Shown: positions 40,301 through 46,640, numbered from the stretch's first letter. The stretch: 64,000 nucleotides of DNA from Pseudomonas soli (GCF_900110655.1 NZ_FOEQ01000004.1:1-64000), one strand, 5' to 3'. Numbers and translations are program-made. Notes: generated by a model from the letters alone, not told the origin.

Positions 40301-40881
40301 GCTCGAAGACCACCGTGGTGTACACGCCGCCCAAGCGCACCTACGACCTTTGGGGCAACGTCGGCCTGGCGCCGAGCGTGCCGAGCACCGGTGCCGGTAT
40401 CGCCACGCTCAACCCGATTGCCGAGGTGGCGCCGGGGGATATCGACCTGATCGCACCGTTGGGCACCATCGATGCCGGCGAGGCGGGGATCCGCGTGTCG
40501 GGCAACGTCAACATCGCCGCGCTGCAGGTGGTCAACGCTGCCAACATCCAGGTCCAGGGCGATGCCCAGGGCATGCCGGTGGTGGCCGCAGTGAATACCG
40601 GGGCGATCGCTTCGGCCAGCGCCGCGGCGTCGTCGGCGAGCCAGGCGGCCGAGGAGGCGGGCCGCCAGCAACAGGCCGCGTCGCGCCAGCGCCTGCCGTC
40701 GGTGATCACCGTGCAGGTGCTGGGCTTCGGTGGCGAGCGGCTGGTGCCGGGGCAGGACGGGGCGAGCCTCAACCCGCAGTACAACCGCCAGAGCCCGGTC
40801 CAGGTGCTGGGCGCGGGGGCGCTGGATGAGCGGGCCAAGGCGCAATTGACCGAGGAGGAGCGGGGCAACCTGTTGCTGTGA
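28393..40881 (+). CDS. Giant filamentous-haemagglutinin-type exoprotein
   Basis: A 4162-residue secreted or surface protein. The N-terminus has a long charged leader before the hydrophobic core (KPLAQAIALLLLSGTAQA, cleavage near residue 47), as in TpsA exoproteins. A haemagglutination/TPS domain follows (about 160-270; ILNWETFNVGRDTTVKF, MLVNRNGVVFDGSSQ). Most of the rest is short Gly/Ser/Asp-rich beta-helix repeats (GGSLSLRSSGDVLLDSGS type). The part after about residue 3400 resembles the DUF3739 haemagglutinin region. Residues 2979-3086 carry three copies of a WGPDNTYGMEPGTPV...LCxIxGWC unit. No TpsB transporter gene lies nearby. An adhesin or biofilm role is inferred. Confidence 0.9.
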   Translation: MSRGQHQPDLPATVAHRRRQPAGHAPMLLKPLAQAIALLLLSGTAQAAQPFSSAWFAAKGAAPAAGGGAAGGQVQVPGAPPPLAQQQRLQQRFQRSLGNLDNTVAAIAAQQAAQAAGRTLAQVQPQTVPNGLGEGGLKVDENPLTKGWQNAKAPQQSQVGGKTQVLIEQTADKAILNWETFNVGRDTTVKFDQQAQWAVLNRVNDPNARPSQIHGQIEAQGTVMLVNRNGVVFDGSSQVNVRNLVAAAAQVSDEQFRERGLYVDSNGSQATFTQAGGKVVVQRGAQLQTRAPATSTEGGGYVLLLGSEVNNEGQIITPQGQATLAAGDDFYIRRGRGTQANAFSTTRGNEVASSLKPGSSSGSVVNNGLIQAAGGDITLTGHAVRQDGVALASTAVDRRGSIHLLNPASDTSGSVSFGKGSVTAVLLDDSQALDSQREASRQGVDGVSGNNATGRFDNLSKVIDRPEQSRVEVVSGGTVHFQEGALTLATGGQVAVSAGLRSLVDDGARIDVAGALGVKVAMESNVIKINVQGNEQRDAAGNRDKGGLINRDVWVDVRELVHVEKGINGYASERWYTAGGLLEVGGYLGTRNHSVGEWMAQGGTVTFTGQDLVTRAGAEINLSGGTLAVQDGYIRQSWLRGEDGRLYELSKAPGDLLYTGLYNGYEAHSARWDQTRTFYNPLIAPGQRYEQGYTVGRDAGSLVVATQSALLDGQLIGQTWQDERQVQAPVRGRDGYRQVHTARAQGAQLVIGQQLPGYLSDAKELGFSLTPVMQQVLIRQGAGGQSADVGLQAPLAERRRGQLALDSDWLNGLELGGLSVAAQRRIEVDDAVRLADGGSLTLYAPQVQVNADLTARGGQMALGDVFRQRVLASLQDQALATPAGLRAQVGVGAGVRLDVSGLRSEGTDSGERAWRNGGSLSLRSSGDVLLDSGSVMDVSGGVVRGEANRLLGGSGGSLTLHSSALNSAGTGRMRLDGELRGYGSSGAGTLTVAAERVSVGGSAQGETGVHLAEDFFNRGFAHYAITGNHGLSVAAGSRIDVTRPVEQLDASRPLGDPALIVLAPPLAQNAVAGKLEPRAGASLALAAGDSRFDQASREAAVLEVGRGATISVDPLQSISLTSTAQLSLNGTLNAWGGSVSLLQQWLPTMDSGVTEGAHQRSIRLGDQALIDVSGRAFSALDAQGRRYGRVDAGGSIVIGGQIDHDQGTSNGAYLFLDMAEGARLRADGAQATLDIRGQGPLAMASNGGRISLASSHGLRLNGSFSAASGGLGAAGGSLEVALDSGLYLNGSLVDGVKAPRELVLAQGAANVEDGPLRYGQGRLDVARINAGGFDSLSLLSDGVVAFDGDLDLRMARGLQLYTGSLVLAQGSAGDARVHLQAPYVRLAGSNHRSADQATRPTLKGGLSTQGSAALLQVDAHLLDLRDAVTLGAHGSLALAAGGVLDFDRRGFALGSLRSQGDLRVLAKVGEGTDRTLLRSNADLELLAAQIYPTTGAFGQIETGSDATLRIGRAGQGTPDQPFSVFGRLALVAGRVEQGGVLRAPLGGLSLGQETGGTKSVTLLPGSITSVSAAGLVMPYGGTVDGLSYLFAGQAVKLLGAAGDSLYGVSLNGKSIDIRQDALIDLSGGGTLTGAGFVSGRGGSTDARYHPLMQLDGEGRLVLPTLGSNPVYAIVPSFTGPYAPVTGEAGVTAPGIGQQITLDGSVPGLAAGTYTLLPASFALLPGAFRVELNGLAMAGGSAASLAMRNGSWTTTGSLSVANTGIRQPLSSQVILTSGDVLRRYSQYNETSYAAFARADAVAKGVPRAAIEADGKWLNLRVQGNNEAGSTLRVAGRVNFAAAEGGHAGSAAVFGARGLEVVADGGAGRVSGENIAVLSARELNALQAPRLTLGGRANVLYGQGGNQMTFLEGTSDIWLRSGAVLQAGEVFLTNNDPRGGIVVEQGAGIVTLGRGAMPFDANDGYFINSNGRALLAVSNGRLDVVSSQFTSSWSPGSILIGGCSAGGCQGTTRLYSDGSLFAATDKTFSLDDGVAFGTRHLGLAVGRINVGSADALARALADGVLGQGLTLNQQVLDRLLQGSPAEAVPALETLTLAASDSLNFFGTTALDTYDPVTGKNRLQALVLGVPAIYGHGQAGDRATIRTERLIWSGTRNAAGAPIAGGAGSGDGLLAIRVKDLEFGYGTNSQPDGSADMARQTLGFSRVELHASHQVSANHKGSLLVHHRRGDYQANGSFAYSGGDLLVDTPLWTGSAGSLNRIEAGGTLRVQGGGGLLASGRQALGAELSLKARQLLVDGTFSLPSGRLTLQALDDLRLGDAARLDLAGRTLTLNDVTQHSWGGELVLGSQFGNIHQAAGALIDLSARGNRAGRLTAIALGEQGGRIELLGQILGAASGRYDAAGTQVPYAGGVVDIRARQLDDFAGLNQRLNRDQVFGARSFQIKHGDLVIGDELKAQQINVSLDNGQLTVNGHVDASGEQVGSIRLAANRGLTLGAGALLDAHGSVLRVDSYGAIIDAPNRAVVELNSGQGQLTLASGARIDLRHGIASGQGDGRQRGTLELIAPRLGGDTAGDIAIDVRGPVDILGARSIAVIGNQRYTDAAPGGTSASGRPIQVIDQDYLTRKHDLSVLFIDNLLRNRELLDVRLAGLNNARYAQALHLRPGVEIATVDAGTDLVVQGDLDLSGHRYASLNPLTPKTGVYGSGEVGNLVLRAGGNLEVYGSISDGFMPLDLASDEARMDGKGWLLLPGKQPFDSDLVIPRSGVELAEGTQFPEGSLLNFDLPFAATTLPANLRLPSAMSLSAPLTLPAGTVLEAAVRDAGGNLLYAAGTLLREAVTLGSGTHLDAGSRLPVSVAVQGGIWSKGIALPSGGLTQGSALTLAVGSRLPAGTDVKLAAGVDLIELRPASNGQQGRNWALAQMLPAGSQSWSMRLVAGADLDAADSRITRPDIDAGVLRLADLHYIAQQKRSGGGAGGTGMVWGPDNTYGMEPGTPVAPEDLALCDIAGWCEPAVKSIKVWGPDNTYGMEPGTPVAPEDLVLCDIAGWCVDQALGGKKIWVWGPDNTYGMEPGTPVADADMELCSIPGWCVEIDAPTEPERIEVTPQTLMFSVLRTGTGDLDLLSAGDWRMDSLFGVYTAGTQAPSLWRDGVDPHQLARGRLADGSLLGSAGAPYEALTESLYRAWYPEQGGNLRITAGGDLTGNLVASKTGGALSRPQVASAAVGNWLWRQGQTSADTPAAWWVNFGTFAQQPQASVAEPWLVGFTGIGTLGGGNLDVGVGGSAGLLQASNTAGVEAERSQGLNLVVGGSGRIAEDGRLVQTGGGDLNLRVAGGINPASAALEMARVTPDLGGTLVNLRGALNVQAGSVGVVRQVYGSSFAFNDSSESRAYDPYTSTKAAALGGLTLMPGDAAVRLDSRGDLVVQGVGDPGRVPQFNMTGFLGDNGVRYTGQGNSWFSLWRETTAVDMLALGGNVTPVSFDELRPGRNLPLYGGRLFYPTALRVTAANGSLYYGGSASERGIATSAYSLMTAPSARSDLQLIAGESIYAGGYVISQAGTDTSAIATPQRPAMLGQDFSYVYRASNLSADIAASLDASPLFTYGLNTYKAGSRPQSPARFYALAGDIVGLNSGEIIEYQQTGLKLYQGAGPVRVMAGRDIVNAGKALGVERFGAPGMVAGDQGNVYSSGNLVIHGDALDVSLISAGRDIRLSTFNVAGPGLLEVVAGRNLFQSGQGVGSAYQEAAINSVGRVDGSGGGNDGAAIAIVVGAGKTGPNYTRLLGRYLGTEQTPTDQPFKVYDQELQAWLRERFGFIGDNAASRAYFAALPAEQQRIFARQVYFSELREGGREYNDVNGPRTGSYLRGRQAIAALFPDKDVAGNSIRYDGSATFYGGAGIHTDFGGGIQVLTPGGQQVFGIEGEAPPSTAGVITQGSGDIQLYSQGSILLGQSRIMTTFGGSILGWSAQGDINAGRGSKTTVVYTPPKRTYDLWGNVGLAPSVPSTGAGIATLNPIAEVAPGDIDLIAPLGTIDAGEAGIRVSGNVNIAALQVVNAANIQVQGDAQGMPVVAAVNTGAIASASAAASSASQAAEEAGRQQQAASRQRLPSVITVQVLGFGGERLVPGQDGASLNPQYNRQSPVQVLGAGALDERAKAQLTEEERGNLLL
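37327..37650 (+). repeat. Three-copy 29-residue cysteine-containing repeat inside the exoprotein
   Basis: Units start at 37327, 37441 and 37564 (residues 2979, 3017, 3058). Each reads WGPDNTYGMEPGTPV, then a short acidic link, then LCDIAGWC (LCSIPGWC in the third). Each has two cysteines five residues apart. The links between units differ in sequence and length. Synonymous differences between copies show that the array is not brand new. Confidence 0.95.
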
Positions 40882-40901
40882 GGGGCCGCGCCACGGCCCC
40901 T
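40881..40901. terminator. Bidirectional hairpin between convergent genes
   Basis: AGGGGCCG, loop CGCCA, CGGCCCCT: a perfect stem directly after the exoprotein stop and eight bases before the ABC ATPase stop. It lacks a T-run. Confidence 0.6.
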
Positions 40902-40908
40902 GGTTGGC

Positions 40909-42057
40909 TCAATGCGCCCCGGCGCCCTTGCTCAGGTCGCTCTCGGCCCAGTCGGTGTAGATGCATGCATCCGCCACGGCCCAGCGCACCCTGACCTGGT
41001 CGCCCGGCTGCATGGGCATGCCCGCGGCGGACAGCGCCTTGACCGTCAGCGCCGTGCCGCCCTGGGTGACCACATGGCAGGTCTGGCTTTCGCCGAGGAA
41101 CAGCAGCTCTGCGACCGTGGCGGTGACTTCGTTCCAACCTGCCGGCAAGGGTTCACGCGCCGCCTGTTCGACGGTCAGCGCCAGGGCTTTTTCCGGGCGC
41201 ACCATGATCAGCGCTTCCTGGCCGTTGGCCAGGCCCGGGGTCAGGCGCACCGTTACCGGCTGGCCCTCGAAGTGCCCGGCGCCGTTGCCGCTGGCAGTGA
41301 AACGCAGGAAGTTGGAGTTGCCCAGAAACGAGGCGACGAAGGCATTCGGCGGGTTCTGGTAGAGGTCGTAGCCGGTGCCCAGGCCGACGATGCGGCCATG
41401 GCTGAAGATGGCGATGCGCTGGGACAGGCGCATTGCCTCCTCCTGGTCGTGGGTCACGTAGACGATGGTGATGCCCAGGCGCCGGTGCAGCTGGCGCAGT
41501 TCGTCCTGCAGGTCTTCGCGCAGCTTCTTGTCCAGTGCGCCGAGCGGTTCGTCCATCAGCAGGATGCGCGGCTCGTACACCAGCGCGCGGGCGATCGCCA
41601 CGCGCTGCTGCTGGCCGCCGGACATCTGCGAGGGCTTGCGGTGGGCGAAGGGTTCCAGGCGTACCAGCTTGAGCATCGCCTCCACGCGCTTGCGGGTCTC
41701 GTCGGCGCCGAGCTTGCGGATGGCCAGGGGGAAACCGATGTTGTCGCGCACGTTCAGGTGCGGGAACAGCGAGTAGCGCTGGAACACCATGCCGATGTCG
41801 CGCTTGTGCGGCGGCACGCTGACCAGCGACTGGCCGTCGACGAGGATCTCGCCGCTGCTGGGCGTTTCGAAGCCGGCCAGCATCGACAGGGTAGTGGACT
41901 TGCCCGAGCCGCTGGAGCCGAGGAAGGTGAGGAACTCGCCGTCCTGGATCTCCAGGTCCAGGTTGTCCACGGCGGTGAAGTCGCCGTAGTGCTTGTTCAG
42001 GCCGCGCAGGCTGACCAGGGTCTGGTTGCGGGTATCGTCTTTGATCACTGCACTCAT
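40909..42057 (-). CDS. ABC transporter ATP-binding protein, polyamine type (PotA-like)
   Basis: A 382-residue ATPase. Walker A GSSGSGKST (about residue 50), Q-loop MVFQRYSLFPHL, signature MSGGQQQRVA, Walker B ILLMDEPLGALD and H-loop VTHDQEEA are all present. A C-terminal TOBE domain (about 290-375) is typical of PotA/PotG-type importers. Of two close ATGs, 42057 is chosen because GGAG is nine bases upstream. It is the last gene of a four-gene operon with two permeases and a binding protein. Confidence 0.93.
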   Translation of the reverse strand: MSAVIKDDTRNQTLVSLRGLNKHYGDFTAVDNLDLEIQDGEFLTFLGSSGSGKSTTLSMLAGFETPSSGEILVDGQSLVSVPPHKRDIGMVFQRYSLFPHLNVRDNIGFPLAIRKLGADETRKRVEAMLKLVRLEPFAHRKPSQMSGGQQQRVAIARALVYEPRILLMDEPLGALDKKLREDLQDELRQLHRRLGITIVYVTHDQEEAMRLSQRIAIFSHGRIVGLGTGYDLYQNPPNAFVASFLGNSNFLRFTASGNGAGHFEGQPVTVRLTPGLANGQEALIMVRPEKALALTVEQAAREPLPAGWNEVTATVAELLFLGESQTCHVVTQGGTALTVKALSAAGMPMQPGDQVRVRWAVADACIYTDWAESDLSKGAGAH

Positions 42058-42076
42058 TGTCATTGTCTCCGGGCAG

Positions 42077-42883
42077 TCAGGCGTTTTCGGCGCGCCGGCG
42101 CAGGGCGGCGGCAATGAACATCACAAGCAGGGACAGGCCAATCAGCAGCGTCGAGGCCACCGCGATCACCGGGCTCAGGTCCTGGCGCAGGGTGGTCCAC
42201 ATCTTCACCGGCAGGGTCTGCAAGTCGGGGCTGGCCATCATCACGCTCAGCACCACCTCGTCCCACGACACCAGGAAGGCGAACAGGCCGCCGGCGATCA
42301 TCCCCGGGCGAATTGCCGGGAAGGTCACCTTGAAGATCGCCTGCAGGCGCGAGGCGCCGCAGATCACCGCGGCGTCCTCGATGGACTGGTCGAACAGCTT
42401 GAGCGAGTTGATGATCGAGATGATGGTGAAGGGCAGGGCGACGATCACATGGCTCACCACGAAGGCGAACAAGGTGCCGGTGTAGCCCAGCTTGAGGAAC
42501 AGCGCGTACACCGCCACGGCGATGATCACCAGGGGCACGATCATCGGCATGGTGAAAAGCCCGTACAGCAGCTCGCGGCCCGGGAACCGACCGCGCACCA
42601 GGGCAAAGGCGGTGGGCAGGCCGAGCGCCACGGCGGCGAAGGTGGTGAGCAGCGCCACCTTGAGGCTGGCCAGCGCCGCGTCCATCCACTCGGGGTTGGC
42701 GAAGAACTGCGCGTACCACTTGAAGGTCCAGCCCGGCGGCGGGAACACCAGCCACTGTGACGAGCCGAACGACAGCAGGATGATGAACACCACCGGCAGC
42801 AGCAGGAAGGCGGCGATCAGCCCGGTGGTCAGGTACAGCCCGGTGCGCAGCGGGCGACCCATGGCATTGGGGGAAAGCAGCAT
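42077..42883 (-). CDS. ABC transporter permease, PotC-like
   Basis: A 268-residue inner-membrane permease with about six helices. The EAA loop that docks the ATPase reads EDAAVICGASRLQAIFKVTFPAIRPG in two joined parts (about residues 165-190). It lies six bases after the other permease and 19 bases before the ATPase gene. With them it moves a small cation, by homology putrescine, spermidine or a similar amine. Confidence 0.9.
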   Translation of the reverse strand: MLLSPNAMGRPLRTGLYLTTGLIAAFLLLPVVFIILLSFGSSQWLVFPPPGWTFKWYAQFFANPEWMDAALASLKVALLTTFAAVALGLPTAFALVRGRFPGRELLYGLFTMPMIVPLVIIAVAVYALFLKLGYTGTLFAFVVSHVIVALPFTIISIINSLKLFDQSIEDAAVICGASRLQAIFKVTFPAIRPGMIAGGLFAFLVSWDEVVLSVMMASPDLQTLPVKMWTTLRQDLSPVIAVASTLLIGLSLLVMFIAAALRRRAENA

Positions 42884-42889
42884 GGCGGT

Positions 42890-43807
42890 TTACCTCGCGT
42901 TGCCGACCGGAGACTCCGGCTGCAGCTTCAGGTACAGGTAGAAGAGCACCAGGGTGATCACCACCAGCAGCGCGGCGGCGGCGCTGGCCAGGCCCCAGTT
43001 GAGGAACGACTGCACCTGCTGGATGATGAACTCGGGCAGCATCATGTTCTGCGCGCCGCCGAGCAGGGCCGGGGTGACGTAGTAACCGAGCGACATGACG
43101 AACACCATCAGCGCGCCGGAGAACAGCCCCGAGCGGCACAGCGGCAGGAACACCTTCCAGAAGTTGGTCCAGGGGCTGGCGCCGCATATGGAACCGGCCT
43201 GCAGCACCATCGGGTCGATGGCGTGCATGGTCGCCTGCAACGGCAGGACGATGAACGGGATCATGATGTAGCTCATGCCGATCACCACGCCGGTGAGGTT
43301 GTGCACCATCTCCAGCGGGGCGTCGATGATGCCCATGGCCATCAACGCCTTGTTGATCACCCCCGAGCTCTGCAGCAACACCAGCCACGAGTAGGTGCGC
43401 GCCAGCAGGCTGGTCCACATCGACAGCAGCACGATGTTCAGCAGCCAGCGACCCCAGCCCTTGGGCACCAGGGTGATTGCCCAGGCCAGCGGGAAGCCCA
43501 GCAGCACGCTGATCAGGGTGACCAGGCCGGCCACCGAGAAGGTGTTGAACAGCACCCGGGCATAGGCCGAGTTGGCGAACAGCTGCGCATAGTTGCCAAG
43601 GCCCGGCTCGGGCTCCAGCACCCCGCGCAGCAGCAGGCCGACCAGCGGGGCGAAGAAGAACAGGCCGAGGAACAGCAGCGCCGGCAGCAGGTTGCGGCTG
43701 CCGCGCCAGCGTTGGCTGATGGGCGGGCGACGCTCGGCCGCCCCGGGAGCGCCGGTGCCGCTGGGGGCACCTTGCGCGTTGTGCAGGGCATTGATGGCGA
43801 CTTTCAT
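42890..43807 (-). CDS. ABC transporter permease, PotB-like
   Basis: A 305-residue permease with a polar N-terminal stretch, then six helices; the EAA loop is LQAGSICGASPWTNFWKV near residue 205. The ATG at 43807 overlaps the binding-protein stop as ATGA, so translation is coupled; an ATG four codons further upstream lies inside the preceding gene. It pairs with the PotC-like permease. Confidence 0.9.
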   Translation of the reverse strand: MKVAINALHNAQGAPSGTGAPGAAERRPPISQRWRGSRNLLPALLFLGLFFFAPLVGLLLRGVLEPEPGLGNYAQLFANSAYARVLFNTFSVAGLVTLISVLLGFPLAWAITLVPKGWGRWLLNIVLLSMWTSLLARTYSWLVLLQSSGVINKALMAMGIIDAPLEMVHNLTGVVIGMSYIMIPFIVLPLQATMHAIDPMVLQAGSICGASPWTNFWKVFLPLCRSGLFSGALMVFVMSLGYYVTPALLGGAQNMMLPEFIIQQVQSFLNWGLASAAAALLVVITLVLFYLYLKLQPESPVGNAR

Positions 43808-44829
43808 TTGACCAGCCACTCATTCCAGCGGGCGGCGATGGCCTGGCCGTTCTTCGCCCAGTAGGCGAAGTCCAGGGTCACCTGGTCCTGGGCGTAGGCG
43901 GTCGGCAGGTTCGGCGCAAGGTCTTTGTCGAGCTTGGCCACGCTGTCGACGTTGACCGGGGCATAGGCGGTCTTGTTGGCGAACTCGGCCTGGCCTTCGG
44001 CGCTGCTGGCGTTGGCCAGGAACTTCATGGCTGCGTCCTTGTTCTTCGCGCCTTTGGGGATGACCAGGAAATCGGCCATGACCAGGTTCTGCTTCCAGCT
44101 CACGCCGACCGGCGCGCCGTCCTGCTGCAAGGCATACACGCGGCCGTTCCAGAACTGCCCGAGCGAGGCTTCACCCGAGGCCAGCAGTTGCTGCGACTGG
44201 GCGCCGCCGCCCCACCAGACGATGTCTTTCTTGATGGTGTCGAGCTTCTTGAAGGCGCGGTCCAGGTCCAGCGGGTACAGCTTGTCGGGCGCCACGCCGT
44301 CGGCCAGCAGGGCCAGTTCGAGCACGCCGGGGCTGGGCCACTTGTACAAGGCGCGCTTGCCGGGGTAGGTCTTGGTGTCGAACAGGGCGGACCAGTCCAC
44401 CGGCTTGTTGGCGCCGAGCTTGCCCTCGTTGTAGCCGAGCACGAAGGAGAAGAAGAACGAGCCGACGCCATGGTCGGAGACGAAGCGCGGGTCGATCTTG
44501 TCGCGCTGGATCTGTTTGAAATCGAGGGGTTCGAGCAGGCCTTCGCTGGCGGCGCGCAGGGCGAAGTCGGCTTCGACATCGACCACGTCCCACTGCACGT
44601 TGCCGCTCTCGACCATGGCCTTGAGCTTGCCGTAGTCGGTGGGACCGTCCTGCACCACCTTGATGCCGGACGCCTTGCTGAAGGGTTCGGCCCATGCGGC
44701 CTTCTGCGCATCCTGGGTGGTCCCGCCCCAGCTGACGAAGTTCAGGCTGTCGGCCGCCTGGGTGGCCTGGCAGGCCAGGGTCAGCAGGCTGGCGGACAGC
44801 ACTGCGGTTACTCGTTTGCTCAACAGCAT
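43804..44829 (-). CDS. ABC transporter substrate-binding protein, PotD-like
   Basis: A 341-residue periplasmic binding protein with signal peptide (VTAVLSASLLTLACQATQAAD, about 26 residues), then LNFVSWGGTTQDAQKAAWAEPF and DGPTDYGKLKAMVESGNVQWDVVDVEAD, the start of the PotD/PotF-type fold. The ATG at 44829 is preferred to 44886 because the signal begins there. It is the first gene of the importer operon. The ligand is probably a polyamine or related amine; binding residues cannot be assigned with certainty. Confidence 0.88.
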   Translation of the reverse strand: MLLSKRVTAVLSASLLTLACQATQAADSLNFVSWGGTTQDAQKAAWAEPFSKASGIKVVQDGPTDYGKLKAMVESGNVQWDVVDVEADFALRAASEGLLEPLDFKQIQRDKIDPRFVSDHGVGSFFFSFVLGYNEGKLGANKPVDWSALFDTKTYPGKRALYKWPSPGVLELALLADGVAPDKLYPLDLDRAFKKLDTIKKDIVWWGGGAQSQQLLASGEASLGQFWNGRVYALQQDGAPVGVSWKQNLVMADFLVIPKGAKNKDAAMKFLANASSAEGQAEFANKTAYAPVNVDSVAKLDKDLAPNLPTAYAQDQVTLDFAYWAKNGQAIAARWNEWLVK

Positions 44830-44975
44830 GGTTACGCCCTCGTTGCTTTTGTTATTCGAGGCGGGCTTCTGTCGCCCGCCAATCATGTTCGGGGAGCAGC
44901 GTCAAACGGGTGGAGCATGGCCGTCATGTCAGTGTAGGTGCGGCCGGCAGAATTCAAGGTCTACGGAATGTCATA

Positions 44976-44990
44976 TTATGGTATTCCAAA
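44976..44990. promoter_or_regulatory. GntR-type operator upstream of the ABC importer
   Basis: TTATGGTATTCCAAA, an imperfect TGGTAT/ATACCA palindrome about 150 bases before the binding-protein start. It is nearly the same as the perfect site between ribB and the DUF1330 gene at 46298-46313. Confidence 0.6.
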
Positions 44991-45061
44991 CTTTTCGCAA
45001 GAGGTCGGCGCTGACCGGCCATCACTCCGCGTGGCGACAGGACCGTTTTGCGGCCCATCGC

Positions 45062-45130
45062 CGGCAAGCCGGCTCCCACAGATACGGCGCGGGTCTCAGG
45101 AATTGCGAGGTCCCTGTGGGAGCCAGCTGA
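45062..45130. repeat. REP pair
   Basis: CGGCAAGCCGGCTCCCACA (45062-45080) is inverted at 45114-45130 (CTGTGGGAGCCAGCTGA), typical of paired Pseudomonas REP sequences. It lies between the ABC operon promoter and the ribB stop. The rest of 44830-45155 has only the operator. Confidence 0.75.
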
Positions 45131-45155
45131 CAGGCAGTGCTTGCAGCCCGTGAAA

Positions 45156-46268
45156 TCAATTGCCCTCGAACGGAATGCTCTGCACCACCTCCAGCTCGTA
45201 CCCGGCCAGCCCCGCGTACTTGAGTGGCGGCCCCAAGTGACGCAGCTTGCCCACGCCCAGGTCCTGGAGAATCTGCGCGCCGGTGCCGACCTCCGAGTAG
45301 ACCTTCGACTGGCCGCGCTGGTAGGGCCGTACTGGCTGAGTCAATTGCGGCACGCGTTCGAGCAAGGCTTGGGAGGATTCATGGTTGGCCAGGATCACCA
45401 CCACCCCGGCACCTTCTTCGGCGACCTTCTGCAGCGCCGCCCACAGCGTCCAGTTGGCTGGGCCTGCATACTCGGCGCCGACCAGATCGCGCAGCGGGTC
45501 GATCACATGCACGCGCACCAGGGTGGGCTGCTCGCGGTGGATCTCGCCCATGACCATGGCCATGTGCACGCCGCCTTCGATGCGGTCTTCGTAGGTCACC
45601 AGGCGGAACGTGCCGTGCACCGTGGGCAATGCACGTTCCCCGATGCGCTTGATGGTCTGCTCGGTACTCAGCCGGTAGTGGATCAGGTCGGCGATGGTGC
45701 CGATCTTGATGCCGTGGCGGGCAGCGAACACTTCCAGGTCCGGCCGGCGGGCCATGCTGCCGTCGTCATTGAGCACCTCGACGATCACCGAAGCCGGGCT
45801 GAAGCCTGCCAGGCGGGCCAGGTCGCAACCGGCCTCGGTGTGCCCGGCGCGGGTCAGCACGCCGCCTTCGCGGGCGCGCAGGGGGAAGATGTGGCCTGGT
45901 TGTACCAGGTCTTCGGGGCGGGCATCGGCGGCCATGGCCGCAGCGACGGTGCGCGCCCGGTCGGCGGCGGAAATACCGGTGGTCACGCCGCTGGCGGCCT
46001 CGATCGACACGGTGAAGGCGGTGCCGAACACGCTGGCGTTGCTTGGCACCATCTGTTCCAGGCCCAGGCGCTGGCAGTGTTCGTCGGTCAGCGTCAGGCA
46101 GATCAGGCCACGCGCCTCGCGGGCCATGAAGTTGATGGCCTGGGCGTCGCAGCGCTCGGCGGCGATCAGCAGGTCGCCTTCGTTTTCCCGGTCCTCGTCG
46201 TCCACAAGCAAGACCATCCGGCCCTGGCGATAGTCCTCGAGGAGTTCTTCGATGCTGTTGAAGGCCAT
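45156..46268 (-). CDS. ribB: 3,4-Dihydroxy-2-butanone-4-phosphate synthase with degenerate GTP cyclohydrolase II domain (RibBX)
   Basis: A 370-residue riboflavin protein. The N-terminal domain (about 1-200) has [12 protein letters not shown] and [12 protein letters not shown], the active residues of RibB, which makes the four-carbon unit from ribulose 5-phosphate. The C-terminal RibA-like domain lacks the cysteine cluster (usual GSxRCDC motif) that binds catalytic zinc; the matching segment [13 protein letters not shown] has no Cys. GTP cyclohydrolase activity is therefore unlikely. This fits RibBX fusions, which add riboflavin supply beside the main rib genes. No FMN riboswitch is seen upstream. 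Confidence 0.9.
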   Translation of the reverse strand: MAFNSIEELLEDYRQGRMVLLVDDEDRENEGDLLIAAERCDAQAINFMAREARGLICLTLTDEHCQRLGLEQMVPSNASVFGTAFTVSIEAASGVTTGISAADRARTVAAAMAADARPEDLVQPGHIFPLRAREGGVLTRAGHTEAGCDLARLAGFSPASVIVEVLNDDGSMARRPDLEVFAARHGIKIGTIADLIHYRLSTEQTIKRIGERALPTVHGTFRLVTYEDRIEGGVHMAMVMGEIHREQPTLVRVHVIDPLRDLVGAEYAGPANWTLWAALQKVAEEGAGVVVILANHESSQALLERVPQLTQPVRPYQRGQSKVYSEVGTGAQILQDLGVGKLRHLGPPLKYAGLAGYELEVVQSIPFEGN

Positions 46269-46297
46269 GTTGCACGCTCATGCTGGTCAAGAAAGTT

Positions 46298-46313
46298 TTA
46301 TGGTATACCATAA
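46298..46313. promoter_or_regulatory. Perfect palindromic operator between ribB and DUF1330 gene
   Basis: TTATGGTATACCATAA is a perfect 16-base palindrome centred 38-40 bases from both divergent start codons. TGGTATACCA is typical of GntR/FadR-type operators. No GntR gene lies in the window. Confidence 0.75.
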
Positions 46314-46346
46314 TACGAAAATGACCGTGCAACAGGAGCGCGACGA

Positions 46347-46640
46347 ATGAAGGCCTACTGGATCGCCCACGTGGACGTCACCGACCCCGAGCAATACCTG
46401 CAATACACCCAGCGCGCCCCGGCGGCATTCGTCGCCTTCGGCGGGCGCTTCCTGGCCCGGGGCGGGCGTAGCGAGGCGCTGGAGGGGCGGGCGACGCCGC
46501 AGCGCAGCGTGGTGATCGAGTTCGATTCCTATGAGCAGGCCGTGGCCTGCTATCGCTCGGACCTGTACCAGGAGGCCTGCCGCCATCGCCAAGGTGCGGC
46601 GATGGCGCAGGTGATCATCGTCGAGGGGCTCGCGCCCTGA
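46347..46640 (+). CDS. DUF1330 protein
   Basis: A 97-residue dimeric alpha/beta-barrel-type protein. MKAYWIAHVDVTDPEQYLQY, FLARGG and VVIEFDSYEQAVACYRSDLYQ are the usual DUF1330 blocks. No catalytic role is established for the family. AGGAG precedes the ATG. It shares the palindromic operator with divergent ribB and its stop abuts the stop of the convergent TerC gene. Co-regulation with riboflavin synthesis hints at a flavin-linked or amine-degradation role, which is speculative. Confidence 0.85.
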   Translation: MKAYWIAHVDVTDPEQYLQYTQRAPAAFVAFGGRFLARGGRSEALEGRATPQRSVVIEFDSYEQAVACYRSDLYQEACRHRQGAAMAQVIIVEGLAP

